NCBI RefSeq assembly: GCF_023008405.1
Contig: NZ_CP095376.1
Coordinates: 9,900,501-9,964,500 of the forward strand
Reading direction: 5' to 3'
Source: Amycolatopsis sp. FBCC-B4732
Lineage (GTDB): Bacteria; Actinomycetota; Actinomycetes; Mycobacteriales; Pseudonocardiaceae
Length of the DNA: 64,000 bases
Positions 52,134-59,759 of the stretch are shown in pieces. A model generated the notes under the pieces. It had not been told where the DNA came from. It saw only the letters and a program-made list of their open reading frames with translations, and did no database searches. The first letter of the stretch is position 1. Each line of letters begins with the position of its first letter. Position numbers and translations under genes: made by a program.

Positions 52134-52610
52134 TCAGGCGCCGGGAGGTAGCAGCGGGCCGCCGCTCCAGTGCTGGAACACCAGGTTCGTGTGGACGCGG
52201 GCCACCTCGTCCCGCGCGGTCAGCTCGTCGAGCACCAGGCGTTGCAGCTCGCCGGCCGAGCTGGTGGCCACGTGGGCGAGGAAGTCGTCCGGGCCGGTCA
52301 GGTGGTAGACCGCGCGGACCTCCGGCAGGGACAGCAGGTGCTCGATGAACGGGTCGACCAGCGGGCGCCGGTGGGGGCGGACCTGGACGAACAGGAAGGC
52401 TTCCAGCGGACGGCCCAGCTTCGCCGCGTCGACCGAGGCGTGCTGGCCGGTGATCACGCCCGTGTCGCGCAGCCGGGCTACGCGGTCGAGGCAGGTCGAC
52501 GGGGCGATCCCGACGGCGGCCGCGAGGTCCTTGTTCGTGATCCGGGCATCGTTCTGGACGAGACGCAAAATCTCGAGGTCCACCGGACTCAGTTCGACGG
52601 AATCGGACAT
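52134..52610 (-). CDS. Lrp/AsnC-family transcriptional regulator
   Basis: A 158-residue regulator. Winged HTH: LSPVDLEILRLVQNDARITNKDLAAAVGIAPSTCLDRVARLRDTGVITG. RAM domain: EAFLFVQVRPHRRPLVDPFIEHLL, VRAVYHLTGPDDFLAHVATSSAGELQRL. The ATG at 52610 is 6 nt after a perfect TATGAT -10 box (52617-52622), leaderless. It diverges, across 58 bp, from a trans-sulfuration-type PLP enzyme, a common actinobacterial pairing in which the Lrp protein controls the enzyme. Confidence 0.93.
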   Translation of the reverse strand: MSDSVELSPVDLEILRLVQNDARITNKDLAAAVGIAPSTCLDRVARLRDTGVITGQHASVDAAKLGRPLEAFLFVQVRPHRRPLVDPFIEHLLSLPEVRAVYHLTGPDDFLAHVATSSAGELQRLVLDELTARDEVARVHTNLVFQHWSGGPLLPPGA

Positions 52611-52668
52611 CGGCGAATCATATCCGAGACTGTTGCCTTCGATCCGGGGAAAGATCGAGCATGCTGCC

Positions 52669-53787
52669 ATGACTTCCTCGCTGCGAACCCGCGCTGTGCA
52701 CGCCGGCCGTGACGACCTCACGGACCTCGGTGTGCACGCCGCTCCGCTCGACCTGTCCACGACCTACCCGTCCCGCGACAGCGCCGCCGAAGCCGCCCGG
52801 ATCGACGACTTCGCCGCCGGTGGCGAGCTCGACGGCCCGCCGATCTACGGCCGGGTGGGCAACCCGACGGTGGAGAGGTTCGAGCGGGCCCTCGCCGAAC
52901 TCGAGGGCTTCGACCACGGCGTGGCGTTCGCCAGCGGGATGGCCGCGGTCTCGGCCTGCCTGCTTTCCGCGGTGGCGCAGGGGAAGCGGCACGTCGTAGC
53001 CGTGCGCCCGCTGTACGGGTGCAGCGACCACCTGCTCGAGTCCGGGCTGCTCGGCACGGAGGTGACCTGGGCCGCGCCCGACGCCGTCGCGGCCGCGCTC
53101 CGGCCGGACACCGGGCTGGTGTTCGTCGAGACGCCCGCGAACCCGACGCTGGCCGAGGTCGACCTCGCCTCGCTGGCGGCCGCCTGCGGGGACGTGCCTC
53201 TGTTGGCGGACAACACTTTCGCGACCCCGGTGCTCCAGCGCCCGGGCCGCCAGGGGGCGCGGATCGTGCTGCACAGCGCGACGAAGTTCCTCGGCGGCCA
53301 CGGCGACGTGATGGGCGGGATCGTCGCTTGTGACGCTTCGGAAGCCGCCCGGCTGCGGCAGATCCGCTTCGCCACCGGCGGTGTGCTGCACCCGCTGGCC
53401 GGATACCTGTTGCTGCGCGGGCTTTCCACGCTGCCGCTGCGCGTCAACGCGGCGTCGGCCACCGCGGCGACGCTGGCCGCACGGCTCGGCGAGCACCCGG
53501 CCGTGACGGCCGTCCACTACCCGCGGATCGGCGGGCCGCTGGTGGCGTTCGAGGTCGACGGGGACCCGCACGCCCTGATCGGAGCGGTCCGGCTGATCAC
53601 GCCGGCGGTGAGTCTCGGCAGCGTCGACACGCTGATCCAGCACCCCGGTTCGATCAGCCACCGGATCGTCGAGGAGGGCGACCGCCACGGTGCCGGGGTG
53701 TCGGACCAGCTGATCCGGATGTCCGTCGGGCTGGAGGACGTCGAGGATCTGTGGGCCGACTTGGAGCAGGCGCTGAAGGCGGTCTAG
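52669..53787 (+). CDS. Cys/Met-metabolism PLP enzyme (cystathionine gamma-lyase/synthase family)
   Basis: A 372-residue enzyme. RTRAVHAGRDDLTDLGVHAAPLDLSTTY at the N-terminus, YGRVGNPTVERFERALAELEG, the cofactor region VFVETPANPTLAEVDL, LADNTFATPVLQRP, and the PLP-binding lysine K206 in LHSATKFLGGHGDVMGG. The C-terminal RIVEEGDRHGAGVSDQLIRMSVGLED is typical. It handles homocysteine, cystathionine or methionine; the exact reaction is not resolvable. It is somewhat short between about residues 270 and 300. Divergent Lrp is the likely regulator. The stop shares a CTAG with the convergent gene. Confidence 0.92.
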   Translation: MTSSLRTRAVHAGRDDLTDLGVHAAPLDLSTTYPSRDSAAEAARIDDFAAGGELDGPPIYGRVGNPTVERFERALAELEGFDHGVAFASGMAAVSACLLSAVAQGKRHVVAVRPLYGCSDHLLESGLLGTEVTWAAPDAVAAALRPDTGLVFVETPANPTLAEVDLASLAAACGDVPLLADNTFATPVLQRPGRQGARIVLHSATKFLGGHGDVMGGIVACDASEAARLRQIRFATGGVLHPLAGYLLLRGLSTLPLRVNAASATAATLAARLGEHPAVTAVHYPRIGGPLVAFEVDGDPHALIGAVRLITPAVSLGSVDTLIQHPGSISHRIVEEGDRHGAGVSDQLIRMSVGLEDVEDLWADLEQALKAV

Positions 53788-53990
53788 CCGCAGCAGCCGC
53801 CACCGCAGCAGCCCCCGCCGGCCGGGGCCGCGGGACCACTCGCGGCTCCGGTGAGGGCGACGGTGGTGAGCAGCTTGACGGTGTCGGAGTGCCCCTCCGG
53901 GCAGGGCGCCGGCGCACCGGATTCGCTCATCGGGCGCAGGAGCTCGAAGGTCTCGGTGCACTCGCGGCAGCGGTAGGCGTAGGTCGGCAT
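53784..53990 (-). CDS. FmdB-family zinc-ribbon small protein
   Basis: A 68-residue protein: MPTYAYRCRECTETFELLRPMSE with a CxxC zinc knuckle, a further Cys in APCPEGHSD, and a flexible Gly/Cys tail (GGGCCGGGCCG). It matches the FmdB putative regulatory family. The ATG at 53990 is 6 nt after GATAAT (leaderless). Its TAG stop and the TAG stop of the convergent PLP gene are the two strands of the same CTAG at 53784-53787. Confidence 0.88.
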   Translation of the reverse strand: MPTYAYRCRECTETFELLRPMSESGAPAPCPEGHSDTVKLLTTVALTGAASGPAAPAGGGCCGGGCCG

Positions 53991-54021
53991 GGGGCGATTA
54001 TCGCCGGAGTGCCCGCGGGAA

Positions 54022-54455
54022 GGGAAGCTGGGCGCCGGAGGGGTTCGGGTCGCGCGGCAGAGAGGGAGCCGTGCGCTTGAGCGGGACCGGGCCGCGCGGG
54101 TGGCTGGGGAGCTGGCGCTGGGGCTCGGACTGCTTGGCGGTTGGAGTTGGGCCCTGAGTAGGAGCGGACCGCGCGGGCGGTTGAGGCGCTGGTGTGGGGC
54201 CGGACCGTGTGGCGGTCGAGATGCTGCGCGCGCAGGGGGCTGGGACCGCGTGGCGAAGGGGAAGCTGGGCGTTCCGCCGGGGCTGGGACCGCGTGGCAGA
54301 GGGGAAGCTGGGCGTTCCGGCGGCACTCGGACTGCGCGGCGGTTGGAGCTGCGCGCAAGAGCAGGACCGGGCCGCGCGGGGGGTGGGAAGCTGGGCGTCG
54401 GCCGGGGATTTGGCGCTCGGGCCGCCGGGAGTGGCCGGCGGTGGGAAGCTGGGCG
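54022..54455. repeat. Repeat-rich intergenic region with five GGGAAGCTGGGCG copies
   Basis: The 13-mer GGGAAGCTGGGCG occurs at 54022, 54259, 54302, 54385 and 54443. The second and third copies lie in two adjacent 43-bp units (54238-54280, 54281-54323) sharing TGGGACCGCGTGGC and GTTCCG. Related words (GGACCG.GC, GCGCGGG) recur between them. No gene is supported here. The last copy supplies the purine tract just before the GTG at 54457. Confidence 0.8.
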
Positions 54456-54456
54456 C

Positions 54457-55581
54457 GTGCAGCCGCCTTCGCTTGCCGATGTTCCTCATCTCGGCCAGGT
54501 CGTTCCGTCCCTGCTTGCCGCGCTCGGGGTGCCCGGGTGCGGGAACACCCTTGCCCTGCCGGAGGCGCGTAGTGCCGGGGTGCTGCTCGTCGATGGGCTC
54601 GGCTGGGAGCTGCTCGCCGAGCACGCCGCCGATGCCCCCGTGCTGACCGAACTCGCTCGCGAGTCGCTGCGGGTGGGGTTTCCGTCGACCACTGCCGCCG
54701 GGGTGGCTGCGATCGGTACCGGGCTCGCGTCGGGTGAGCACGGGATGGTCGGCTACACCTTCGAAATGCCCGGCGCTGGCGTGCTCAACGCGTTGCGCTG
54801 GTGCAGCCACGAGGACGGCAGTGACCTGCGCGGCGCCCTCCCGCCCCGCGATGTCCAGCCGTTGCCGACGACGTTCGAGCGGGCCGCCGCGGCCGGGATC
54901 GATGCCGCGGTGGTGTCCGCCGCGAAGTTCGCCGACACCGCGCTGACCCGGGCCACCCAGAGCGGGGCGCGCTACGCCGGGGTGCACGCGCTGGGCGACC
55001 TCGCCGCGCGGACGTTGTCCGTGCTCGACGGGCGCGCGTTCTGCTACTCCTACCACAGCGAACTCGACCTGCTCGGCCACGTCTACGGACCCGGCTCGGC
55101 CGCCTGGCGGATGCAGCTGCGGCAGGTCGACCGGCTCGTCGAGTCCATTGTGGACGGTCTGCCGGCCGGTGCGCTGCTCGCCGTCGTGGCCGACCACGGG
55201 ATGGTGACCGTCGACGACAAGCTCGACCTCGAAGACGAGCCGGAGCTGCTGGAAGGCGTCCGGACGTTCGGGGGCGAGGTGCGGGCCCGGCACGTCTACA
55301 CCGAGCCGGGCGCGGCCGCGGACGTCCTCGCCACCTGGCGGGCCGTGCTCGGAGAGCGGGCCTGGGTGCGCTCGCGGGAGGAAGCCGTCGCCGAGGGGTG
55401 GTTCGGGCACACCGTCAGCGACCGGGTGCTGCCGCGCATCGGGGACGTCGTCGCCGCGGCCCGGGACCGGTTCGGGATGGTGCGCGGGCTCGCGGAGGCC
55501 GTCGAGTCGTCGCTGGTCGGTCAGCACGGGTCGCTGACCACCGCCGAACAGCTGGTTCCGCTCGCACTCGCCCAGGGCTGA
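54457..55581 (+). CDS. Alkaline-phosphatase-superfamily (nucleotide pyrophosphatase-like) protein
   Basis: A 374-residue phosphodiesterase-fold enzyme. Metal-binding and nucleophile motifs: GVLLVDGLGWELL (Asp), GFPSTTAAGVAAIGTGLASGEHG (nucleophile Thr region), YHSELDLLGHVYG (Asp/His) and VVADHGMVTVDDK (Asp-His). It hydrolyses phosphodiesters or nucleotides; the substrate is unknown. No signal peptide. The GTG at 54457 is the first start after the repeat array; GGGAAG 8 nt upstream may serve as its ribosome-binding site. Confidence 0.9.
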   Translation: MQPPSLADVPHLGQVVPSLLAALGVPGCGNTLALPEARSAGVLLVDGLGWELLAEHAADAPVLTELARESLRVGFPSTTAAGVAAIGTGLASGEHGMVGYTFEMPGAGVLNALRWCSHEDGSDLRGALPPRDVQPLPTTFERAAAAGIDAAVVSAAKFADTALTRATQSGARYAGVHALGDLAARTLSVLDGRAFCYSYHSELDLLGHVYGPGSAAWRMQLRQVDRLVESIVDGLPAGALLAVVADHGMVTVDDKLDLEDEPELLEGVRTFGGEVRARHVYTEPGAAADVLATWRAVLGERAWVRSREEAVAEGWFGHTVSDRVLPRIGDVVAAARDRFGMVRGLAEAVESSLVGQHGSLTTAEQLVPLALAQG

Positions 55582-55676
55582 CGGATCCCGGTTTCCGGGA
55601 ACGTGCCCCGGCGGGAACTTTCCCCCGGCCGGTGCCGACCTGTCCACTGCGTACCGGACTGACGGGAGTGGGCGGA

Positions 55677-56777
55677 ATGAGCGTGCTGAACGGGATCGGG
55701 GTCGTCGGGGCGGGCGGCGAGGGACGGGCCGTGGCCGCCCACCTCGCCGCGCGGGGGCTGCCCGTGCACCTCTACACGCGGGACCTCGGTGCCGTGGCGG
55801 GGATCGCGCGCCGCCGGGAGATCGTCGCGCGTGGTGCGCTGGAGGGCCGGTTCCCGCTGCGGGAGGTGACTTCGGACCCCGCGGAGCTGGGTGGCCGGGC
55901 CGTCGTGCTGATCGCCACCGTGACGACCGCCTACCCGGAGGTCGCCGCCCGGCTCGCGCCGCACCTGAGCGCGGGGCAGGTCGTGGTGCTGTTCTCCAGC
56001 AAGCTCTGCGGGAGCGTCGAGTTCGCGCACGCGCTCGCCGCCGCCGGGGCACCGGACGTCGACGTCGTCGAGACCGACGCGCTTTTCGCCGCCCGGCCGG
56101 CCGGGACCGACGGGGTGACCGTGCTGGGCGCCAAGCAGTGGAACCTCATTTCCGGCAGCACCCCGGCCGCGGTCGGCAGGCGGGCCGGGCTGCTGCGCGA
56201 GTGGTTCCCGGTGCTGGAGGTCGCGCGCAACCCGGTGGAACGCGGGCTGCACGACTTCGGCGCGGTCGCGCACGTGCCGATCGCGCTCGCCAACCTCGGG
56301 ACCATCGACCGCGCGGAGGAGCTGCTCTTCTACGTCGACGGCGTCTCGGCGCGCACGATCGCGTTGCTGGAGCGGACCGAGGCCGAGTTCGCGCTGGTCG
56401 CGCGGGCTTACGGGGCTCGGCTGATGCCGATGACCGAGGTGCTCGACCGGTACTACGGCTGCCCGGCCACGACGCTGCTGGACGCGCTGCGGACGGTGGA
56501 GCCGTACCGGACGATCGCCGCTCCGACCAGCCTCGACCACCGGTTCCTGACCGAGGACATCCGGTCGACTTTGGTGCCGCTGCAGGCGCTCGCGCGGTGC
56601 GCCGGGGTGGCGACGCCGGTGGTGGACGCCGCGATCACGATCATGTCGGTGCTCGGCGGGGAGGACTTCCGGCGGACCGGGCGCACCCTGGGGCGGCTCG
56701 GCTGGGAGGGGCTCGGCCACGAGGGGATCGTGCGCCGGCTGGGGGATGGGCGCGGGGTGGCGGACCGGGCGGCTTGA
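55677..56777 (+). CDS. Octopine/nopaline dehydrogenase-family protein
   Basis: A 366-residue NAD(P)-linked dehydrogenase of the opine type. The Rossmann motif is IGVVGAGGEGRAVAAHLAARG, followed by VVLIATVTTAYPEVAARLAPHL and an octopine-dehydrogenase C-terminal domain: GLHDFGAVAHVPIALANLGTI with a conserved His, YVDGVSARTIALLERTEAEF and TEDIRSTLVPLQALARCAGV. It would reductively condense an amino acid with a keto acid, or act on a related substrate. The ATG at 55677 follows GGGAG about 8 nt upstream. It is probably monocistronic. Confidence 0.87.
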   Translation: MSVLNGIGVVGAGGEGRAVAAHLAARGLPVHLYTRDLGAVAGIARRREIVARGALEGRFPLREVTSDPAELGGRAVVLIATVTTAYPEVAARLAPHLSAGQVVVLFSSKLCGSVEFAHALAAAGAPDVDVVETDALFAARPAGTDGVTVLGAKQWNLISGSTPAAVGRRAGLLREWFPVLEVARNPVERGLHDFGAVAHVPIALANLGTIDRAEELLFYVDGVSARTIALLERTEAEFALVARAYGARLMPMTEVLDRYYGCPATTLLDALRTVEPYRTIAAPTSLDHRFLTEDIRSTLVPLQALARCAGVATPVVDAAITIMSVLGGEDFRRTGRTLGRLGWEGLGHEGIVRRLGDGRGVADRAA

Positions 56778-57140
56778 GACCTCGCGGGCCGGGTACAGCT
56801 CGGAACCTCGCGGAGCTGAGCGGGGCCGGGCCGGGGTGCCGATTGGCGGCGGGTGGGCTGGGTGCCCACGAAGGGGGGAGATGGGCCGGCGGGGCCACCT
56901 CCCAGGGCCGGGCAGGCGAGGTGGCACCTGGACCTCGCCGGGTCGGGCAGGCCGGGCCGGGCTGCCGGCCAGGGGGCGGCGGGGGCCGGGCCGGCAGGTG
57001 CCGGGCCAGGGGCTGCCACGCCAGGGGCGCCGGGGTCGGCCGGGCCAGGGCTGCCGGGACGGGGGCTGCCGGGCCAGGCAGCCCCGGAGCCGTGCGGACC
57101 GGTGGCGGTCGGCCGGAGCGGTGGCCGTTACCGTGGGTTC
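56778..57140. other. 363-bp G-rich gap with degenerate repeats and a hairpin
   Basis: Strongly G-biased on the plus strand, with repeated words such as CCGGGCCAGGG and GGGCTGCC. A perfect hairpin GGGGCTGCC / GGCAGCCCC (57062-57070, 57077-57085) may end the opine-dehydrogenase transcript. TACCGT at 57129-57134 is the leaderless -10 box of the next gene. No gene was recognised. Confidence 0.55.
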
Positions 57141-57449
57141 GTGCCTCGACGCAACCGTCCCGGCCGCCGCTCGGACGGTGGGCCGTCGCCTGAGCGGGAG
57201 CTTGGTGCCGCTACCGGGTGGGCTCGGGCCGAGGCCGGGGCGGATGGTGACTGGCTCGTGCGGACCGTGCCCGGGGCGCAGGCCACCAAGTTCTACCGCT
57301 GCCCCGGCTGCGACCACGAGATCCGGCCCGGGACGCCGCACCTCGTCGTCTGGCCCGCCGACGAGACCGGGTCCGTCGCCGACCGGCGGCACTGGCACCG
57401 GCCCTGCTGGGACGCGCGGGCCCGGCGGCGGCCGACCCGGCGCCGGTGA
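57141..57449 (+). CDS. Small basic protein with a zinc-knuckle-like Cys/His pattern
   Basis: A 102-residue protein. The basic N-terminus (PRRNRPGRR) and C-terminus (ARRRPTRRR) flank a domain with YRCPGCDHEIRPGTPHLVVWP and RRHWHRPCW, a CxxC ... HxH..C arrangement likely to bind zinc. It is of a type widespread and uncharacterised in actinobacteria. The GTG at 57141 is 6 nt after TACCGT (leaderless). The function is unknown. Confidence 0.78.
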   Translation: MPRRNRPGRRSDGGPSPERELGAATGWARAEAGADGDWLVRTVPGAQATKFYRCPGCDHEIRPGTPHLVVWPADETGSVADRRHWHRPCWDARARRRPTRRR

Positions 57450-57485
57450 TCCTTCACTCTCCAGTTGTCAAACAGCGGACCGGCT

Positions 57486-57983
57486 TCAGCGCCGGTAGTG
57501 CCTCGACATCGCGCCGTCGTACACCTCCTCCGTGTACTCCGTGAAACCGAGGCGCTCGGCCACCCGCAGCGACGGCTTGTTCGCGATGCTCACGCTCGCC
57601 AGCACCGGCACGGACGGGAGGTCGCGGGCGCACCACTCGAGGACCGCCTGCCCGGCCTCGACCGCGTACCCCTTCCCCCACGCCGACGGCCGGAAGCGGT
57701 AGCCGAGGTTCAGCACCTTCTCGCCGTGGAACTCCCGCAGCCGGACGCCGCACATGCCGATCACCTCGGTGCCGCCGCGTTCGAGGACCGCGGGGTAGCC
57801 GAAGCCGTGGTCGGCCCAGTGCGCCAGCCAGTCCGAGAACATCGCCGACGCGCGCGGGACGTCGGGCGGGTCGGGGTGGAACCGGTTGGTGCGGGGATCG
57901 GTGTGGATGTCGACCATCGCCTGCCGGTCCGCCTCGTGGAGCGGACGCAGCAGCAGCCGGTCGGTTTCGATGTCGGTGAACAC
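57486..57983 (-). CDS. GNAT-family N-acetyltransferase (RimJ/RimL-like)
   Basis: A 165-residue acetyltransferase. IETDRLLLRPLHEADRQAMVDIH at the N-terminus, VIGMCGVRLREF, and the acetyl-CoA-binding region NLGYRFRPSAWGKGYAVEAGQAVL (R-x2-x-G-x-G/A type), then SVSIANKPSLRVAERLGFTEY. It acetylates an amine or protein N-terminus, unspecified. The GTG at 57983 is 7 nt after TAGCTT (leaderless). It diverges from an alpha/beta hydrolase gene with 40 bp between the starts. Confidence 0.9.
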   Translation of the reverse strand: MFTDIETDRLLLRPLHEADRQAMVDIHTDPRTNRFHPDPPDVPRASAMFSDWLAHWADHGFGYPAVLERGGTEVIGMCGVRLREFHGEKVLNLGYRFRPSAWGKGYAVEAGQAVLEWCARDLPSVPVLASVSIANKPSLRVAERLGFTEYTEEVYDGAMSRHYRR

Positions 57984-57990
57984 ATCGGCG

Positions 57991-58016
57991 AAGCTAGCCC
58001 GGGGGTCCGACAAAAT
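57991..58016. promoter_or_regulatory. Back-to-back -10 boxes for divergent leaderless genes
   Basis: Minus-strand TAGCTT (57991-57996) and plus-strand CAAAAT (58011-58016) each end 7 nt from their start codons (57983 and 58024). Confidence 0.5.
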
Positions 58017-58023
58017 GGCCCGC

Positions 58024-58806
58024 ATGACCGAACTGCCGCTGGTCCTCCTCCACGCCTTTCCCCTGGACGCCCGCATGTGGGACGCGGTGCGCGAGCCCCT
58101 CGCTTCACACCTTCGGGTGATCACACCGGACCAGCGCGGGCTCGGCCGCTCGCCGCTGCCGGAGTCCGGCCGGGAACCGAGTCTCGAAGACGCCGCCCGG
58201 GACGTCGTCGCCCTGCTCGACCGGCTGGACCTGGACCGCGTCGTGCTCGGCGGCTGCTCGATGGGCGGCTACCTCGCGATGGCCGTGCTGCGGCTGGCGC
58301 CGGAGCGGGTCGGCGGCCTCGTGCTGATCGACACCAAGGCCACGCCCGACACGCCCGAGGCCGCGCAGAGCAGGCTGGACGTCGCCGAGCGCGTCGACCG
58401 GGAAGGCATCAAGCCCTGGCTGGCCGAGGTCAACCTGCCGAACCTGCTGGCGGAACCGACCCGGACGGGACGGCCCGAGCTCGTCGAGACCGTCCGCGCG
58501 ATCATCGAATCCCAGCCGCCCGCCGGCATCTCGTGGACGGCGCTCGCGCTGCGCACCCGGCCCGACTCCCTCGGGCTGCTGCGGGAAGCGGGCGTTCCGA
58601 CGCTGGTCGTCGTGGGCGAGGCGGATCCGATCACCCCGGTCGCGGCGGCGAGCGAGATGGCCGAAGCCGCCGGCGCCACGCTCGCGGTGCTCCCGGACGT
58701 CGGGCACCTGACGCCGCTGGAAGACCCCGCGGGCGTCGTCGAGGCGATCCTGTCCTGGTACCCGGCGACCCACGAAAAGACCCATGAAAAGACTCACGAG
58801 AAGTAG
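58024..58806 (+). CDS. Alpha/beta hydrolase with a repetitive C-terminus
   Basis: A 260-residue hydrolase. LPLVLLHAFPLDARMWDAV (oxyanion HAF), the nucleophile Ser in GGCSMGGYLAMAV, VVVGEADPITPV and a catalytic His in VLPDVGHLTPLEDP. This is the BioH/peroxidase-like alpha/beta hydrolase type; the substrate is unknown. It ends in three tandem THEK units encoded by an imperfect 12-bp repeat (58769-58803). The ATG at 58024 is chosen over ATG 58015 because it fits the leaderless spacing. It overlaps the convergent phosphotransferase gene by 13 bp. Confidence 0.88.
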   Translation: MTELPLVLLHAFPLDARMWDAVREPLASHLRVITPDQRGLGRSPLPESGREPSLEDAARDVVALLDRLDLDRVVLGGCSMGGYLAMAVLRLAPERVGGLVLIDTKATPDTPEAAQSRLDVAERVDREGIKPWLAEVNLPNLLAEPTRTGRPELVETVRAIIESQPPAGISWTALALRTRPDSLGLLREAGVPTLVVVGEADPITPVAAASEMAEAAGATLAVLPDVGHLTPLEDPAGVVEAILSWYPATHEKTHEKTHEK

Positions 58807-59624
58807 GCGGCCAGCGCGGAACGGGCTTCGGGCAGCCGGTGCGGGAACCGCTTCGCGATGACGTAGCGCCACGCGACGGCGAACAGCTCCCGCAACCGCG
58901 TGCACGCGGCGAGGTCCTCGACGGGCACCGAGCCGGGGTACGCGGCCAGGTACTCGGGTCCGCCCTGCCGGGCCAGGATGGCCAGGTCCCAGGCGAGCGG
59001 CCCGTGCCAGGTGTCCTCGAAGTCGAGCCAGCACGGGCCGCCGGGCGTCGCGATCAGGTTGCCGGGGTGCGCGTCGCCGTGCAGCGGGCGGCCGGCGGCG
59101 TCCGGCAGCCCGGCTTCGACGCGCGCGGCCTCGGCCGCCAGCCGGGGTGCCGCGCCGTCCATCGCGTCGCCGTGGAGCGCGAGGATGCGTTCGAGGTCGT
59201 CGAGCGGGCCGCGGCGGGGCAGTTCGCCCGGGTACCCGCGCAACGCCGAGTGCACTTCCGCGAGAGATCGCGCGACGGTGTCCGGTGCGTACCGGTGGCC
59301 CGGATCGTGCGGGGTGTGGTGCCAGAGCGTGACCGGCAGCCCGGCCGCGAAATGGGGTCCGGCCGGGGGATCCGTGGTGGGTGAGACGACGCGCACACCA
59401 CGGTCCGTGAGGAACCTCGAGACCGCGACGTCGCGGGCCAGCCAGGCCGACGGCTCCGGCCGGGCGAGCGCCGTCGTCGCCGGCACCCTCGCCACGAGCG
59501 GACCCAGTCTCACCAGCACGTTCGAGCGCTCGTGGAGCACTTCGGGATCGTGCTCGGGCAGGCCGAGCCGGGTGGTCACGGCCAGTGCCGCGCGGACCGC
59601 TCCCCGCGTGTGTTCGTCGGTCAC
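58794..59624 (-). CDS. Aminoglycoside-phosphotransferase-fold (APH) kinase
   Basis: A 276-residue kinase-like protein. HERSNVLVRLGPLVARVPA in the N-lobe, the catalytic loop RPLHGDAHPGNLIATPGG (H-x-D-x3-N) and the metal-binding WLDFEDTWHGPLAWDLAIL. Members phosphorylate small molecules (aminoglycosides, choline, sugars) or are uncharacterised housekeeping kinases, so resistance should not be assumed. The GTG at 59624 has CAAGAT 6 nt upstream. Confidence 0.87.
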   Translation of the reverse strand: MTDEHTRGAVRAALAVTTRLGLPEHDPEVLHERSNVLVRLGPLVARVPATTALARPEPSAWLARDVAVSRFLTDRGVRVVSPTTDPPAGPHFAAGLPVTLWHHTPHDPGHRYAPDTVARSLAEVHSALRGYPGELPRRGPLDDLERILALHGDAMDGAAPRLAAEAARVEAGLPDAAGRPLHGDAHPGNLIATPGGPCWLDFEDTWHGPLAWDLAILARQGGPEYLAAYPGSVPVEDLAACTRLRELFAVAWRYVIAKRFPHRLPEARSALAAYFS

Positions 59625-59654
59625 GGCCCGATCTTGCCAGCCGGTGCGCGCGAC

Positions 59655-59676
59655 TGTCGGTAGCGAGGGCTACGAT
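59655..59676 (+). promoter_or_regulatory. Candidate ctaD promoter with damage-type architecture
   Basis: TGTCGGTA (59655-59662), 8-nt spacer, TACGAT (59671-59676). This differs in one position from the RecA-independent promoter core TGTCRGTG-N8-TANNNT. It would give a 5' leader of about 77 nt for ctaD. Confidence 0.5.
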
Positions 59677-59759
59677 CCCCCTAAGCCGCCGGACCGGGTG
59701 TTCCCGGGCCCCGGAGGCCGGACGATGACCACCACAAGGTTTCAGTGTTGGAGGCAGGA

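Noticed and set aside
54022..54455. Considered as a CRISPR-like array because of repeated 13-mers
   Set aside because: Spacing is irregular, repeats are short, G-rich and partly tandem, and there are no cas genes.
58794..59624. Phosphotransferase considered as an aminoglycoside-resistance gene
   Set aside because: The fold is shared by many housekeeping kinases, and no specific resistance-enzyme motif or mobile context is present.
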